The position numbers were made by a program, and so were the translations under genes. A stretch of DNA of 64,000 nucleotides, taken from the NCBI GenBank assembly GCA_965201045.1, contig OZ241746.1, forward strand, positions 2,108,001 to 2,172,000, written 5' to 3'. Source of the DNA: JAPORK01 sp026710285 (lineage in GTDB: Bacteria > Pseudomonadota > Gammaproteobacteria > Pseudomonadales > Endozoicomonadaceae). Under the pieces are notes generated by a model. It made no database searches and had not been told where the DNA came from. It worked only from the letters and a program-made list of their open reading frames with translations. Positions 30,003 to 40,400 of this stretch are shown here, piece by piece. The stretch's first letter is position 1. Each line of letters starts with the position of its first letter.

Positions 30003-30674
30003 ATGAGTAACACTATTGCGGCAAGCATTCTGGCTGCAAATTTTGCACGCTTAGGTGAAGAAGTACGTGCTGTACTTGAAGCCGGTGCTGATATGATTCA
30101 CTTTGATGTGATGGATAATCATTATGTACCTAATCTTTCCTTTGGACCCATGGTACTAAAAGCTCTGCGGGATGACGGCATTACAGCACCGGTTGATGTA
30201 CACTTGATGACAAAACCGGTAGACAGACTCATTGTGGATTTTATTGAGGCAGGGGCTGATTATATTACTTTTCATCCGGAAGCCAGTGAACATGTTGATC
30301 GCAGCCTGCAAATGATTAAAGATGGTGGCTGTAAAGCCGGTATTGCACTTAACCCTGCCACAACACCTGAGTGCCTCAGCTATATTGTTGACAGATTGGA
30401 TATGGTGCTTGTTATGTCAGTAAATCCAGGGTTTGGGGGGCAAAAATTCATCCCTTCGGTAATGGAAAAGCTGGTGATTATTAAAAATATGATAAAAATA
30501 TCTGGTCGGGATATTCGTTTGCAGATCGATGGTGGCGTAGGTGTGAATAACATTGCTAAAATTGCTGATGCAGGTGCAGATACCTTTGTAGCAGGTTCGG
30601 CTATTTTCGGGCAGAAAAATTATCAGACCGTCATTAGTCAAATGCGTCAGGCATTGGCGAAATCGAACACTTAA
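30003..30674 (+). CDS. rpe: Rpe, ribulose-phosphate 3-epimerase
   Basis: Interconverts ribulose-5-phosphate and xylulose-5-phosphate in the pentose phosphate pathway. It has the full set of TIM-barrel motifs: AASILAANFARLGEE, the metal-binding MIHFDVMDNHYVPNLSFGP, PVDVHLMT, the phosphate-binding VNPGFGGQKFI and LQIDGGV, then AGADTFVAGSAIFG. The ATG at 30003 (223 residues) follows GGGAG at good spacing; the in-frame ATG at 29991 would overlap that site, so I rejected it. aroG follows after 51 bp on the same strand. Pairing an erythrose-4-phosphate-linked pentose enzyme with DAHP synthase makes metabolic sense, since DAHP synthase consumes erythrose-4-phosphate. Confidence 0.95.
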   Translation: MSNTIAASILAANFARLGEEVRAVLEAGADMIHFDVMDNHYVPNLSFGPMVLKALRDDGITAPVDVHLMTKPVDRLIVDFIEAGADYITFHPEASEHVDRSLQMIKDGGCKAGIALNPATTPECLSYIVDRLDMVLVMSVNPGFGGQKFIPSVMEKLVIIKNMIKISGRDIRLQIDGGVGVNNIAKIADAGADTFVAGSAIFGQKNYQTVISQMRQALAKSNT

Positions 30675-30725
30675 AATAAAAACTTTACAAAAAGTAAGCG
30701 TAGTAGCAGGAGAAAAAGATATCTT

Positions 30726-32069
30726 ATGAAACCGTGGAGTCCTGATAGCTGGAGACAGTTTCCTATACAGCAACAACCTGTATATCCTGATAATGATGTA
30801 CTGATAGCAGTAGAAAATAAATTAAAACAACAGCCACCACTGGTCTTTGCCGGTGAAGTAACTGACTTAAAGGCTCAGCTGGCGGAAGTTGCCTGGGGAA
30901 ATGCTTTTTTATTACAGGGAGGAGATTGCGCTGAAAGTTTTACGGCATTTAGTACAGATACGATCAGAGATACTTTTAAAGTATTGATGCAAATGGCTGT
31001 GGTGCTTACCTTTGCAGCCAGCCGGAATGTGATAAAAGTCGGACGTATAGGTGGACAGTTCGCCAAACCACGCTCAAGTGATACAGAAACACGTGATGGT
31101 GTGACTCTGCCATCTTATCGTGGTGATATTATTAATGACTATCAGTTTACTCCTGAAGCACGTGTACCAGATCCGGAACGAATAATCAAAGCGTACCATC
31201 AGGCTTCAGCCACTTTAAATCTTGTTCGTGCCTTTGCACAGGGAGGGCTGGCTTCTCTGGATAAAATCCACTCATGGAATCTGGATTTTGTTAAAGGGCT
31301 AGCCTCTGAGCAATTTTATGAATTAACAGCGCATATTGATCAATCTATTGCTTTCATGAAAGCCTGCGGTATAACGGTGGAAAATACCCCACAACTCCGA
31401 GAAACAACACTCTACACATCCCATGAAGCATTATTGCTGCCCTATGAAGAAGCGCTGGTCCATCATGATCACCTGACAGATTCCTGGTATGACTGTTCTG
31501 CACATATGTTGTGGATTGGTGACAGAACGCGTCAGCCAGAAGGAGCTCATGTGGAATTTTTACGTGGTATTAACAATCCGCTAGGTATCAAACTGGGTCC
31601 TTCTGCAACAGAAGATGACTTAAATGAGTTGCTGGAAAAACTTAACCCTGATAATGAAGCAGGAAGGATTACCCTGATCGTTCGTATGGGAGCTGATTAT
31701 ATAGAAACAGGATTACCACCTTTAATTCGCTGCGTAAAAAAAGAAGGGCATGAAGTTGTCTGGAGTTCCGACCCTATGCATGGCAACACCATTGAAACCA
31801 ATACCGGTTATAAAACACGGGAAGTAAAGCGTATTCTACAGGAAGTGCAAAGTTTTTTTGCTATACATAAAACAGAAGGCACTTATGCTGGAGGGATTCA
31901 CTTTGAAATGACCGGTGCCAATGTTACTGAATGTATAGGCGGTGATCATCATACGATAACGGAACAAAGCTTATCTGATCGTTACACGACACAGTGTGAC
32001 CCCAGACTCAATGCCAGCCAGGCACTGGAGCTTGCATTTATGATTGCTGACACACTAAAAAAATGTTAA
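30726..32069 (+). CDS. Class II (plant-type) DAHP synthase, 3-deoxy-7-phosphoheptulonate synthase
   Basis: Condenses phosphoenolpyruvate with erythrose-4-phosphate, the first step of aromatic amino acid synthesis. At 447 residues it belongs to the class II family, not the 350-residue AroFGH type. Seen: WSPDSWRQFP at the start, LLQGGDCAESF with the metal-binding Cys, VGRIGGQFAKPRSS, LPSYRGDIIND, RMGADYIETGLPPLI, VWSSDPMHGNT, GGIHFEMTGANVTECIGG and DPRLNASQALELAFMIA. The start is the first ATG after rpe, with AGGAG about 11 bp upstream. No obvious N-terminal regulatory extension is present. It is probably cotranscribed with rpe. Confidence 0.95.
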   Translation: MKPWSPDSWRQFPIQQQPVYPDNDVLIAVENKLKQQPPLVFAGEVTDLKAQLAEVAWGNAFLLQGGDCAESFTAFSTDTIRDTFKVLMQMAVVLTFAASRNVIKVGRIGGQFAKPRSSDTETRDGVTLPSYRGDIINDYQFTPEARVPDPERIIKAYHQASATLNLVRAFAQGGLASLDKIHSWNLDFVKGLASEQFYELTAHIDQSIAFMKACGITVENTPQLRETTLYTSHEALLLPYEEALVHHDHLTDSWYDCSAHMLWIGDRTRQPEGAHVEFLRGINNPLGIKLGPSATEDDLNELLEKLNPDNEAGRITLIVRMGADYIETGLPPLIRCVKKEGHEVVWSSDPMHGNTIETNTGYKTREVKRILQEVQSFFAIHKTEGTYAGGIHFEMTGANVTECIGGDHHTITEQSLSDRYTTQCDPRLNASQALELAFMIADTLKKC

Positions 32070-32356
32070 CAGAAAAAGGCTCATTACAAGTTACGTATGT
32101 ATACCAGGACAATCGGTCTGTGTAGTAATTTATTACAGAATCCATCTAAATTATTATTACATGATTGCTTTGTCCGATTATTCCCCGAACATGCATACTC
32201 TCACATAAAACACTTCATGGCTTTAACAGCCTCCGCCACGTCCTGGCGTCATTATTCCTGTTGAAAAACACACCTGAGTCTTAAATTCAGATCATTTTAA
32301 CATGCCTGCTGTTTAGTACATTACATAGACTATGTATTTAACTATATTTATGCATC
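32070..32356. other. Intergenic region between converging aroG and serpin genes
   Basis: About 290 bp between convergent genes. I expected a terminator but see no strong hairpin with a U-run. Confidence 0.4.
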
Positions 32357-33448
32357 TTAAGGATCATATACTGTTCCGGTAAATAAAACTTTTCCGCTTG
32401 TTTCATTAATCACCCAGAATGCAAAAGGTTTATCAATTTTTATCTCCTTGCCAAATCGAACGCCCATCGATATAACCATGTCTGTGTGAGCAGATGCTTC
32501 CACACCTTCTTCATTGACTTTTATAAATACTTCCTGAGATGCTTCAAAAGGGTTTGCTGATGATGCAAAAATGGAGTTCAGTTTGTGTGTCTGTTTAATA
32601 TGAAAATCAGGAATGGTGATGCTGCCTTGATCCAGTCGTGAAAATTTTGAAACCTCTATACAGTTAAAAGCAATGTCACTATCTAAAATTGCCTGTTCTG
32701 GTTTTTTTTCAGAGTTCTCTTCTGGTATAGCAATAATAAATTTATACGCACTTTCTCTCTTATTAATGGGGATTGAGTATACATCATATCCATCTGTATT
32801 CCCGGTTTTGACTCTTCCATTATCTAAATTGATTTTAAAACCATCAACTTTTCTTAATGCATCTTTATCTTTTTTCCATGTAAGAGCAGGTGCTTTTTTA
32901 CAACGAACACCCCATTTAGCTTTAAAATAAACTACATTTGCAGCTATAAAAATAAAATCATCCTTTTCGCGTATTATATCTTTGAGTGCAGCATTAGTTA
33001 ATTCAGATATTATTTCGTTTGCTTTGCGTACAGCTTCCGGATAGCTATTCGGATCATCAAAAATATGCGGATTTCCTCTTTTTGTTAATAAATCTTTCTC
33101 GTTTGATTGCAGGACCTTTTGTGAAAAAATAAAATTTGCAGATTTTAACACTTCATCATCATTATCTTCAAACACACATTGCTCAAAACCTTCTTTTAAA
33201 AAGTCTGGTGTTTTTAGAGCAGGAAATACAGGTCTTGGTAAAGCTGCTGAAAGTAATTCAACAGTATTGACTCCCTGTGGACAAAAAACAAAGTTTTTTG
33301 GAAAATCTGGCGCAATTTGAACCACATTGTTAGATGCTTTTTTTATTTGATATATACGAATATTATCAGGTGGTGCAGCATTGCTTATAGTGAAATATAA
33401 TATAAAGAATATAGTCGAGAGATAAAAAAGTCTATATGGGTACAGCAT
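32357..33448 (-). CDS. Secreted serpin (serine/cysteine protease inhibitor family)
   Basis: Serpins trap serine or cysteine proteases through cleavage of a reactive loop. The protein has a Sec signal (LFYLSTIFFILYFTISNA) and about 340 mature residues, slightly short for the family. Serpin landmarks: FVFCPQGVNTVELLSAA (helix B region), AANVVYFKAKWG (the NAxYFKGxW motif), GSITIPDFHIK, the hinge VNEEGVEASAHT (residues 311-322) and the closing PFAFWVINETSGKVLFTG. The hinge keeps EEG and small residues at P12-P10; P14 is Val instead of the common Thr/Ser and P9 is His. This probably still permits loop insertion but is not ideal. The scissile bond lies near DMVISMGV. Serpins are common in animals and patchy in bacteria; a host-protease target is inference. 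Confidence 0.9.
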   Translation of the reverse strand: MLYPYRLFYLSTIFFILYFTISNAAPPDNIRIYQIKKASNNVVQIAPDFPKNFVFCPQGVNTVELLSAALPRPVFPALKTPDFLKEGFEQCVFEDNDDEVLKSANFIFSQKVLQSNEKDLLTKRGNPHIFDDPNSYPEAVRKANEIISELTNAALKDIIREKDDFIFIAANVVYFKAKWGVRCKKAPALTWKKDKDALRKVDGFKINLDNGRVKTGNTDGYDVYSIPINKRESAYKFIIAIPEENSEKKPEQAILDSDIAFNCIEVSKFSRLDQGSITIPDFHIKQTHKLNSIFASSANPFEASQEVFIKVNEEGVEASAHTDMVISMGVRFGKEIKIDKPFAFWVINETSGKVLFTGTVYDP

Positions 33449-34286
33449 AATGATTACTCTGAATTATTATTTTAACAACTAATGGTTATCTCAGGTATAT
33501 AAAACAGAAACCTTCAGATAGCGCTTTAAAATTTACCAGACATTTAAATATAACTGATCTGATTATTTTTGAACCTATACATTAATGTTAAGCAGACGCA
33601 TATCTACTCAACTCATGTATAGCATACTTAAATCCTGACTATATATTCATTAAATCTAAAGATATAGTGAACAATTTAATTACGCACGTCAAAAAAATTA
33701 TAATTTAGCGATTATTTTTTATAAAAAAACGGTTACATTTAAGTCAGAATAGTTGCCTTTAGTCTTATTTTATGTATAAAAGGCAGAATAATATTTTTTG
33801 TGATTGTAACTAATTATATCTTTATGTTAATTATATAACCCTCTTCTCAAATACTACTAGAGACATAAATGTCTTGTCATACACACGGGAACCAAAACTT
33901 CTCATTATTTTTTGTATTTCGTCTATGTTGTCAACAACATCAAGGTTATGAAAGATGGGTTCTCCTTTTCCTAAGATGCAAAAAAAAGTAATTGCAGCGA
34001 TTTTTTGAGATGATATAATTCTTTTCCATTAAGAGATGAAATTTCTGATATTTCTGAAAAAAGCAGCTCTGTCAGATCCAAAGCTTATTATTTTTAGTAG
34101 ATAAGTCTTGCATCGTATCTGCAAAAACAAAGTGTCTGGTTGGACGATATATTTGATGATGAAGATATCATGGCGATTGCTTAATCGAAGAAATACAAAA
34201 AGTCCATTATTAAAAGGTTATCTAAGAAGTTATCTATACTTCTCAGGTTAAATATTTACTTTAAATACAGGCGGGAGTACTTTGTT
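33449..34286. other. 838-bp stretch without an intact gene; possible gene remnants
   Basis: AT-rich. A short acidic tail frame ends at 34184 (QSVWLDDIFDDEDIMAIA then stop) with a stop codon about 27 codons upstream, which suggests the end of a decayed gene that I do not recognise. GGGAG at 34273-34277 is the ribosome site of the next gene. Confidence 0.4.
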
Positions 34287-34515
34287 TTGATTCCATATAC
34301 TACTATCGATTTACCTCATACTACAACAATTGCAACAATTGCAACAATTGCAGCAAATGAAATTTATTGTGTAAAATCGGATAGTGCTGTCAGCTTATTA
34401 CAGCGGTATCATAGATACGAACCCGTCTTCATAAGTGAGTGGGAAACATATAAAACTGAATATGGTGGAAATTATTTTCATTATTTTATTGAAAATAAGT
34501 ATAATTTTTCTGTTA
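34287..34515 (+). pseudogene. 5' part of ankyrin-repeat gene, cut by the IS630-type element
   Basis: 76 codons opened by TTG with GGGAG at proper spacing, starting IPYTTIDLPHTTTIATIA (the last part from a CAACAATTG triple repeat) and ending GGNYFHYFIENKYNFSV at the insertion point. Joined through a single TA to position 35839, the frame continues without interruption as NYVNFINKLLKYNIRIDD, which completes an ankyrin-like helix pair. This shows that it is the front of the ankyrin gene whose remainder lies at 35839-37091. After the insertion this piece reads into the element and stops at about 34544. Confidence 0.75.
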
Positions 34516-35836
34516 GCCCTAGTGCTTCTGAGCGCTTATACTGACCCCTTATATTCGCAAAGGTTTTCCATAAGTCCATTTAAATGGTTTTGCCATAGTC
34601 TTATTAAAAAAATCAACAAATTCATAAAGCCCGGATTTTAAGTTTTTTTTTGAAGTAAAACTATTTCTTTTCAGGTAACGCTTTACCAGAATGGAAAACC
34701 AAATTTCAATCTGATTGAGCCAGGATGCATGTTTTGGAGTATAGTGAAACACAATTTTATGTGTTGGATCACTCAGATAATCAGAACGACTCTGCATATT
34801 TTTTAGAATGCCAGACTTACCTTTTTCTCCCAACTCTTCTGCTGGCGTATTTTCTATTGATGCTACGATTTTTACAGCAGCTTCTGACATATGTGTATTC
34901 AAATTGTCTGCTATAATGTGCCAACCTGAAGCATTAGGATCACTCTCTAATAATTTATTCAGCCATTTTGCAAAATCTTGTTCAGTTCGGGTTTCGCTAA
35001 CCAGTGGAATAATCTCACCTGTTACCACATTCATGCCAGCCAACAATGTTTGTGTTCCATGACGGATATATTCATAGTCTCGTCTGACGGTTTTTCCTGG
35101 TTTTATCGGTTTATCAGGTGTGGCTGGCTGACGTGCCTGTATGCCTGTTTTTTCATCAAAAGAAATTGTGTGTATACCTGCCTCAGCACGCTCTGGTGAA
35201 GTATGATAAGTTTCGCAAACATTAGCACATTTTTCCTTAAAGTTTTCATCCTTTGGTGTGTCTACCCAATACTTCATTTTATCAGGACGAATATCCGCCT
35301 GATTTTAAAAAACGACCTATCTGGCGTTGTGAAATATTTTCTACAATACCTTCTTTTATCACTGCTTTTGCCAGTGCATTTTGTGACCAGTGACTCAATA
35401 TATATCCATAGTCTTTCGGATTTTTGCAGGCTAAAGCCATGATTTCGCAAACTTGTTCAGCTGTAAATTTAGGTGGATGACCGGGGCGGGGAGCATCTTT
35501 CAAACGTTCACAAACAGACAGTTCTTCTGCCTGACTAATCCAGCGTCTCCGCCAGAGTCTTACCATTGAACGGCTGCATCTTAGCTCTCTAACTGAAGCT
35601 TTGATACCTACACCTTTTGCTGCCAGCAAAATAATTTTTGCTCTTTCCACTAAAGACTGGGAGCTACTGCGTTTTCTAATGATTAAATTAAGTTCATTAC
35701 ACTGTTCTTCTGTAAGAGTAATGTCTTGTGCCTGTTCTGAATACATCCTTGTTTTCCTTAATTTTATTTTCTATTTGGTAAAGTGTTAGGAAAACATATT
35801 TTAAAAGGGTTGTAAATCATAGCTTAGAAGCACTAG
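34516..35836 (-). mobile_element. IS630-type insertion sequence inside the ankyrin gene
   Basis: Inverted ends CTAGTGCTTCTGAGC (34519-34533) and, on the opposite strand, CTAGTGCTTCTAAGC (35821-35835) flank a two-piece IS630-family transposase. TA at 34514-34515 and 35837-35838 fits the TA target duplication of IS630/Tc1-type elements, and its removal restores the host frame. The left end has three extra bases (GCC) between TA and the inverted repeat, so the exact left boundary could be off by 3 bp. Confidence 0.8.
34549..35746 (-). pseudogene. IS630-family DDE transposase, frameshifted
   Basis: Two consecutive frames make up one transposase. The first (35746-35282, 154 codons) has a helix-turn-helix (ASVRELRCSRSMVRLWRRRW) and the linker APRPGHPPKFT. 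The second (35277-34549, 242 codons) has the catalytic core: ISFDEKTG (first Asp), HIIADNLNTH (second Asp) and WLNQIEIWFS (Glu). They are out of register by one base near TTTTTTAAAA (minus strand, 35312-35303): shifting there reads QADIRPDKMKYW across the gap, which is the normal IS630 junction. This may be an inactivating one-base change in a homopolymer, a sequencing error there, or frameshift expression as in some IS630 elements. Confidence 0.8.
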
Positions 35837-35838
35837 TA

Positions 35839-37091
35839 ATTATGTGAATTTCATAAATAAACTTCTCAAATATAATATCCGTATAGACGATCAGAATAAA
35901 AAAAATGAAACAGCCTTACATCTGGCAATTAGATATAGGGCGTGGGATATTGCAGAAATTTTGCTTAAGAATAATGCTAATCCAAGCATAAAAGACAAAA
36001 GCAAGTGGACGCCTTTGCACCTGGCTGTAGTGCAGGATGGACAAAAAGAAAAGCAGATAAAGGTAATAAAACTGCTTTGCGCTAAAGGAGCAAATATAGA
36101 TGCTAAAAATAGTGACGGAAATACTCCGCTGCACCTGGTTAAAAGTGCAGATATAGCAGATACTTTAATCAAGCTTGGAGCCACTATGAATTTGCGCAAT
36201 AATGACACAGAAACACCTTTTTATGTTGCCGCACATAATGATAATACAAAGATATTGCAGGTAATGATTGATGCCAAAGTTGATATAAATGAGGCTAGTC
36301 ACAGGGGCGGAATCAGCAGAGTCAATGGCAATAGATATCGTCGTATTAATGAGGATCAGACTGCTTTTCAAATTGCATTCAGACGGGACTGCCCTGGCAA
36401 TCTGTTTTGTTTGTATAAGGCTGGGGCTGAGATAAATAATATAAATGAAATCATTCAGGATTTAGAGCAACAGAACGTCTATTATGGAGAGCAAGACATT
36501 AAAAAAGATGAGGTGCATTTCTGCAAATATGAGTGTAATGATATTTCTGTTTTATCTACTAATGTGTTGATTACTTTTCTTTTGGAGCACATCAGTGAGA
36601 TTAATGTTTCCGGGGTTGCAGTTAAGAAACTGTCTGGAAATTCCAGGGAACAGGAAAATCTAAAGAAAAGCACTTTGCCCTATTCTGTTTATTCCTCTTT
36701 TAACTCGCCTGTACATGTCTTAAAAAGGTTGATTCCCCTATATTCTCTTGCTTGTGAGAACTCTCAGATGGTTTCTGACAGAAAAATGCAGATCACTGTG
36801 CAGACAAACCAAGGACCTTATGATATCACTTTAAATTCAGAACCTACTGAAGCTGCACTCGAATTTTTTGAGGCTTTGTGTCGTGAGGATGATAGCACTG
36901 ACTCTGTCAGCGGAGTTGATGATATGCAATGTCAGGGTGCGGAGTCTCTGGCAAATGAAACTGGAGAGCAAGAAGAAAACATCACGAAACAAGCATTTAT
37001 CGAAATGGTAAAAAAACGTATATCCGGTCATGAAGTTATGGAGATTATACGACATGCTATAAAAACACAAGAGCCAAATCAACCTGAATAA
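35839..37091 (+). pseudogene. 3' part of ankyrin-repeat gene
   Basis: Continuation of the gene starting at 34287; 417 codons remain downstream of the element. Ankyrin repeats fill about the first 150 residues (KNETALHLAIRYRAWDIAEI, KWTPLHLAVVQ, IKLLCAKGANIDAKNSDGN, TPLHLVKSADIADTLIKLGA, TPFYVAAHNDNTKILQVMI). A less clear middle and an acidic C-terminus (ESLANETGEQEENITKQAF) follow. There is no ATG near the new 5' end; a GTG at 35844 could open a 415-residue product, but I see no good ribosome site before it. Ankyrin proteins of intracellular bacteria often act inside host cells; that role is inference. Confidence 0.75.
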
Positions 37092-37494
37092 CCTATAGAT
37101 ATTCAGGACTAAACACATTACTTTTAAAGCTATGCAGTTATTCCCGCATAAGCGGGAATCCATTCAGGATGCTCATTACTAAAAATATAGCTTTTCTGTT
37201 TCTGGGTTTCTGTTTTTGTGGATATGAAGAAGGACGGGAATAATGCAACCATATTCTACGTCAATTGCCATAAGATTATAATTTTTTTGTCGTTCAGTTA
37301 AATAACAGATCAGAACTATCTTTTAGCTGTAATCTTTCACAGAAGATAAAGTTTTTTATTCCTTTGTATTGAGGTACTTGGGAGTTATTAATTTTTTAAA
37401 CTCATTTGCTATAACGCCTTTGTCGCTATAGACTCTCACAAGCAAACTGTTGCAGAGTATTTTCCCGATAAAATAAATATAAAGGTGTGCAAGT
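37092..37494. other. Intergenic region with a REP-type hairpin
   Basis: Apart from the hairpin at 37139-37158 it holds only the leader of the SRCR gene, with AAGGTG about 8 bp before its ATG. No other gene seen. Confidence 0.5.
37139..37158. repeat. Dispersed hairpin repeat ATTCCCGC/GCGGGAAT
   Basis: Perfect 8-bp stem with ATAA loop, followed by CCATTCAGG. Sequences of this type (CCCGC...GCGGG then AATCCA) are widespread bacterial intergenic hairpins. It could also help end the ankyrin transcript, though no U-run follows. Confidence 0.55.
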
Positions 37495-40400
37495 ATGAAA
37501 AAAGAGCAGAGGTGCTATATTACAAAAAATAATAGATTTATAAAATTTATTATTTTGCTTATAAAACAAGTTAACTACTGTTGCATAAATAAATTTTCTG
37601 CAACAATAGGGTATGCAATTTTTGCTTCAATAGTAACTTTCACAGTAAAACCAGTGTTTGCTGATGAAGAAGCCCCGCCTGCACTGGCACGCAAACAATT
37701 TAATGCTTACCAATATTTAGAGTTGCATGCAGATTTACCTGTTGATTTTATGTTTTTTACCTATTATAAAACGACAGGTTTGCACAAAGATTTTCCCTGC
37801 GCTATACACCCTTTTTTTAAATTGCTAGAGCATGAAAAAAAAGATAGTCTGTTGCTCCGGCAACCTTTAAGGCTATCTGAACCTGTCGGTTTAAATTGTT
37901 CACTATCTTTTGAACAAGGGATCAATTATATAGATAAACAACAGATGATTCCCATTGCTAATATGCCTGTATATCGTTGGTTGTTACAGCAATATAGCTC
38001 TTATTATTATCAAGATACTTTAATAACCATTACCGTAGAAGGTATGCTTGCTGATTTAGAAAGACGTAAACAACAAGGAGATCAGCGTGCTGAACTTGTG
38101 TTAAGGTTTCTGAAGCGTCCGTATGAGCAGGGTTTATCGGAGGAATCAAATACCACTAAACCTTTATCATGGACAGATACACTACAAGTTATGTTTTTTG
38201 GATCAAAAAAATCTGCTGAGTCTTTACTTTCAGCACAGCTGGAGAAGCAATTAAAATCATCAGTGGAAGAGGATGAGTCTTCAAGATTTAAGCGTGTCTT
38301 TTCTCTTTATAAAATGGGGTATAGCTATAAAAAAACCTATACTTTTACCAGTTATACAACTGATAAAAAGGGCAGATTGATTACCTATTCATCTGACGAT
38401 ATTTTACGCAATGATGCAGAAGTAACAAAAATACTGCAGCAAAATTATCCCACTGATAAAACGCCTTCTGTTACAAGTGATAGTTATAAAAATGTCTTTT
38501 CTAAAATGGCTAAAACGCTTATAGCAGGACTCTATCTTTATTCTTTAATACCCGCTGGTCATGCTACCCCGCCGCCCCGATGTGAATCAGAGGGTAATTG
38601 TGCTGTGCCTTTGTATGCCAGTAATTTTATCAGAATGCTGAATAGTGATCCTTACGGAAAATTTGTACTTGGGGAAAATATTGATTTGAATGTTTTGCCA
38701 GAGTCCACTATGACCTGTGATAAACCCTTTTCTGGTGATTTTGATACAAAAAATTTTACTGTGTCGGCAGATGGAGTTCACCCTCTGTTCAAATGTACAA
38801 ATTTTGCCAGTATTAAAGGAAATTTTGATCTTTGTCCTTTCACAAATGTTATACCAACTCAGCCAGTTGTTGCTGATAAAGTCATGGAAGGAAATTTTTT
38901 TGATATTCGCAATGTCGGCATTTGTGATATGCATCGTCCGGTCACTGGAACTGTTTCTGGTGGTAATAATCAATTGCATTTTTCCGGTAAAGCAACAAAG
39001 TCAAGTGTTGTTAATGGTACCGGTCTGTTAGCAACCCGTGTTTTAGGAGATAGAAATACAATTATAGCAAAAGAAGCGCAGTTGTTTGATTCGCCTATTG
39101 TTTATGAAGCAGGGGGTAATTATAATCAGTATCACCAACACAATATGACGATTACCAAAACGATAGAGGGTTATCTTCCAGATTATAAAGCACTAACAGC
39201 AACTGAATTTACCGGGAACTATATGTTCATCAGACAACATGCTATCAATTCAACATTTGTCGTATCAGGTATTACTAAATCAGCTCAAGATATGCAACAG
39301 AATCACAATAAAGATATAACAATTATCTCATCTGGTGGTACGACTTATCTTCAGCCTGCAGAAGATAGTATAAGAATAACCAATGTAAGTGATAATGCCA
39401 CGAGCCGGGCCACGGTTGTAAATGAGGGGCGTGTTGAAATTTTTAAACAGGGACAGTGGAAAGCTGTTTGTGCAGATACATTTTATCAAAAAGCAGCCCA
39501 TGCGGCCTGTAAAATAAAGGGTTATAAAGAAGCAAAAAACGAAGGAGCAAGGCTTTCAATGAAAAACTCACTGCTGGCGGTTAATCTGGATTCTCCTCCG
39601 GTGCATATAAACAGACGGTGCAGTGGTTATGAGAACGACCTAAAATTATGCGAGATGACGGCTACTAATACTTCTTCTTGCCCTGGAAATGAAGAGGCTT
39701 TTCTTTCCTGTCTCAGTGAGGTTCCGGCTTATTCTCTTCCTGGAATAAGATTAACTGATCCGAATTCAAACAACCATGAACGTTTTGATACTACACGCAA
39801 TGGCAGAGGTCGCCTGGAATATTTCAACCAAAATGGAGAATTGAACACTATCTGTTCTATCGGATTTAATAGGCAAGCAGTAGCCGCTACCTGCAAAGAG
39901 CTGGGATATCTTACAGGTCATGTGGTTGATACACCTGTTACACCGTTGCCTGAAAGTGTATCTATTTTTGCTGCGGAGTGGAGCTGTTCTGGTGAGGAGG
40001 CTTCGCCTTTTTCTTGCCCTTACAGGAGTTTGACTGATCATAGCTGTACACATAGTAATGATGTAGTCATTGAATGTAGCCCCATGTTTGGTCTTAACCA
40101 TACAAATAATTGTAAAACAACTTCTGGTTCATATAATGCTTTTAATTTTCATTTAACTGAAAGAGAACGTGCTGACATGCATCGTGCAGATATATCATGT
40201 AGCGGTCTTGGAAGAATTGAAACAACTTATAATATGTCAGACGGGTTTATTTCATATTGTCGAAATAATCTTCATTCTGTCGCTCCTGTTATCTGTAGAG
40301 AGCTTGGATTTAGCAACGGAAGGATGTTGTCTCATTTAACTGCACGTCCTTTGGCGTACAATTCTGATTTTGGTAGGCAAGGTGGAAGAGGAGGGAGTAT

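Noticed and set aside
37139..37158. Hairpin as the terminator of the ankyrin gene
   Set aside because: No U-run follows the stem; the sequence matches a widespread dispersed repeat, so I list it as a repeat only.
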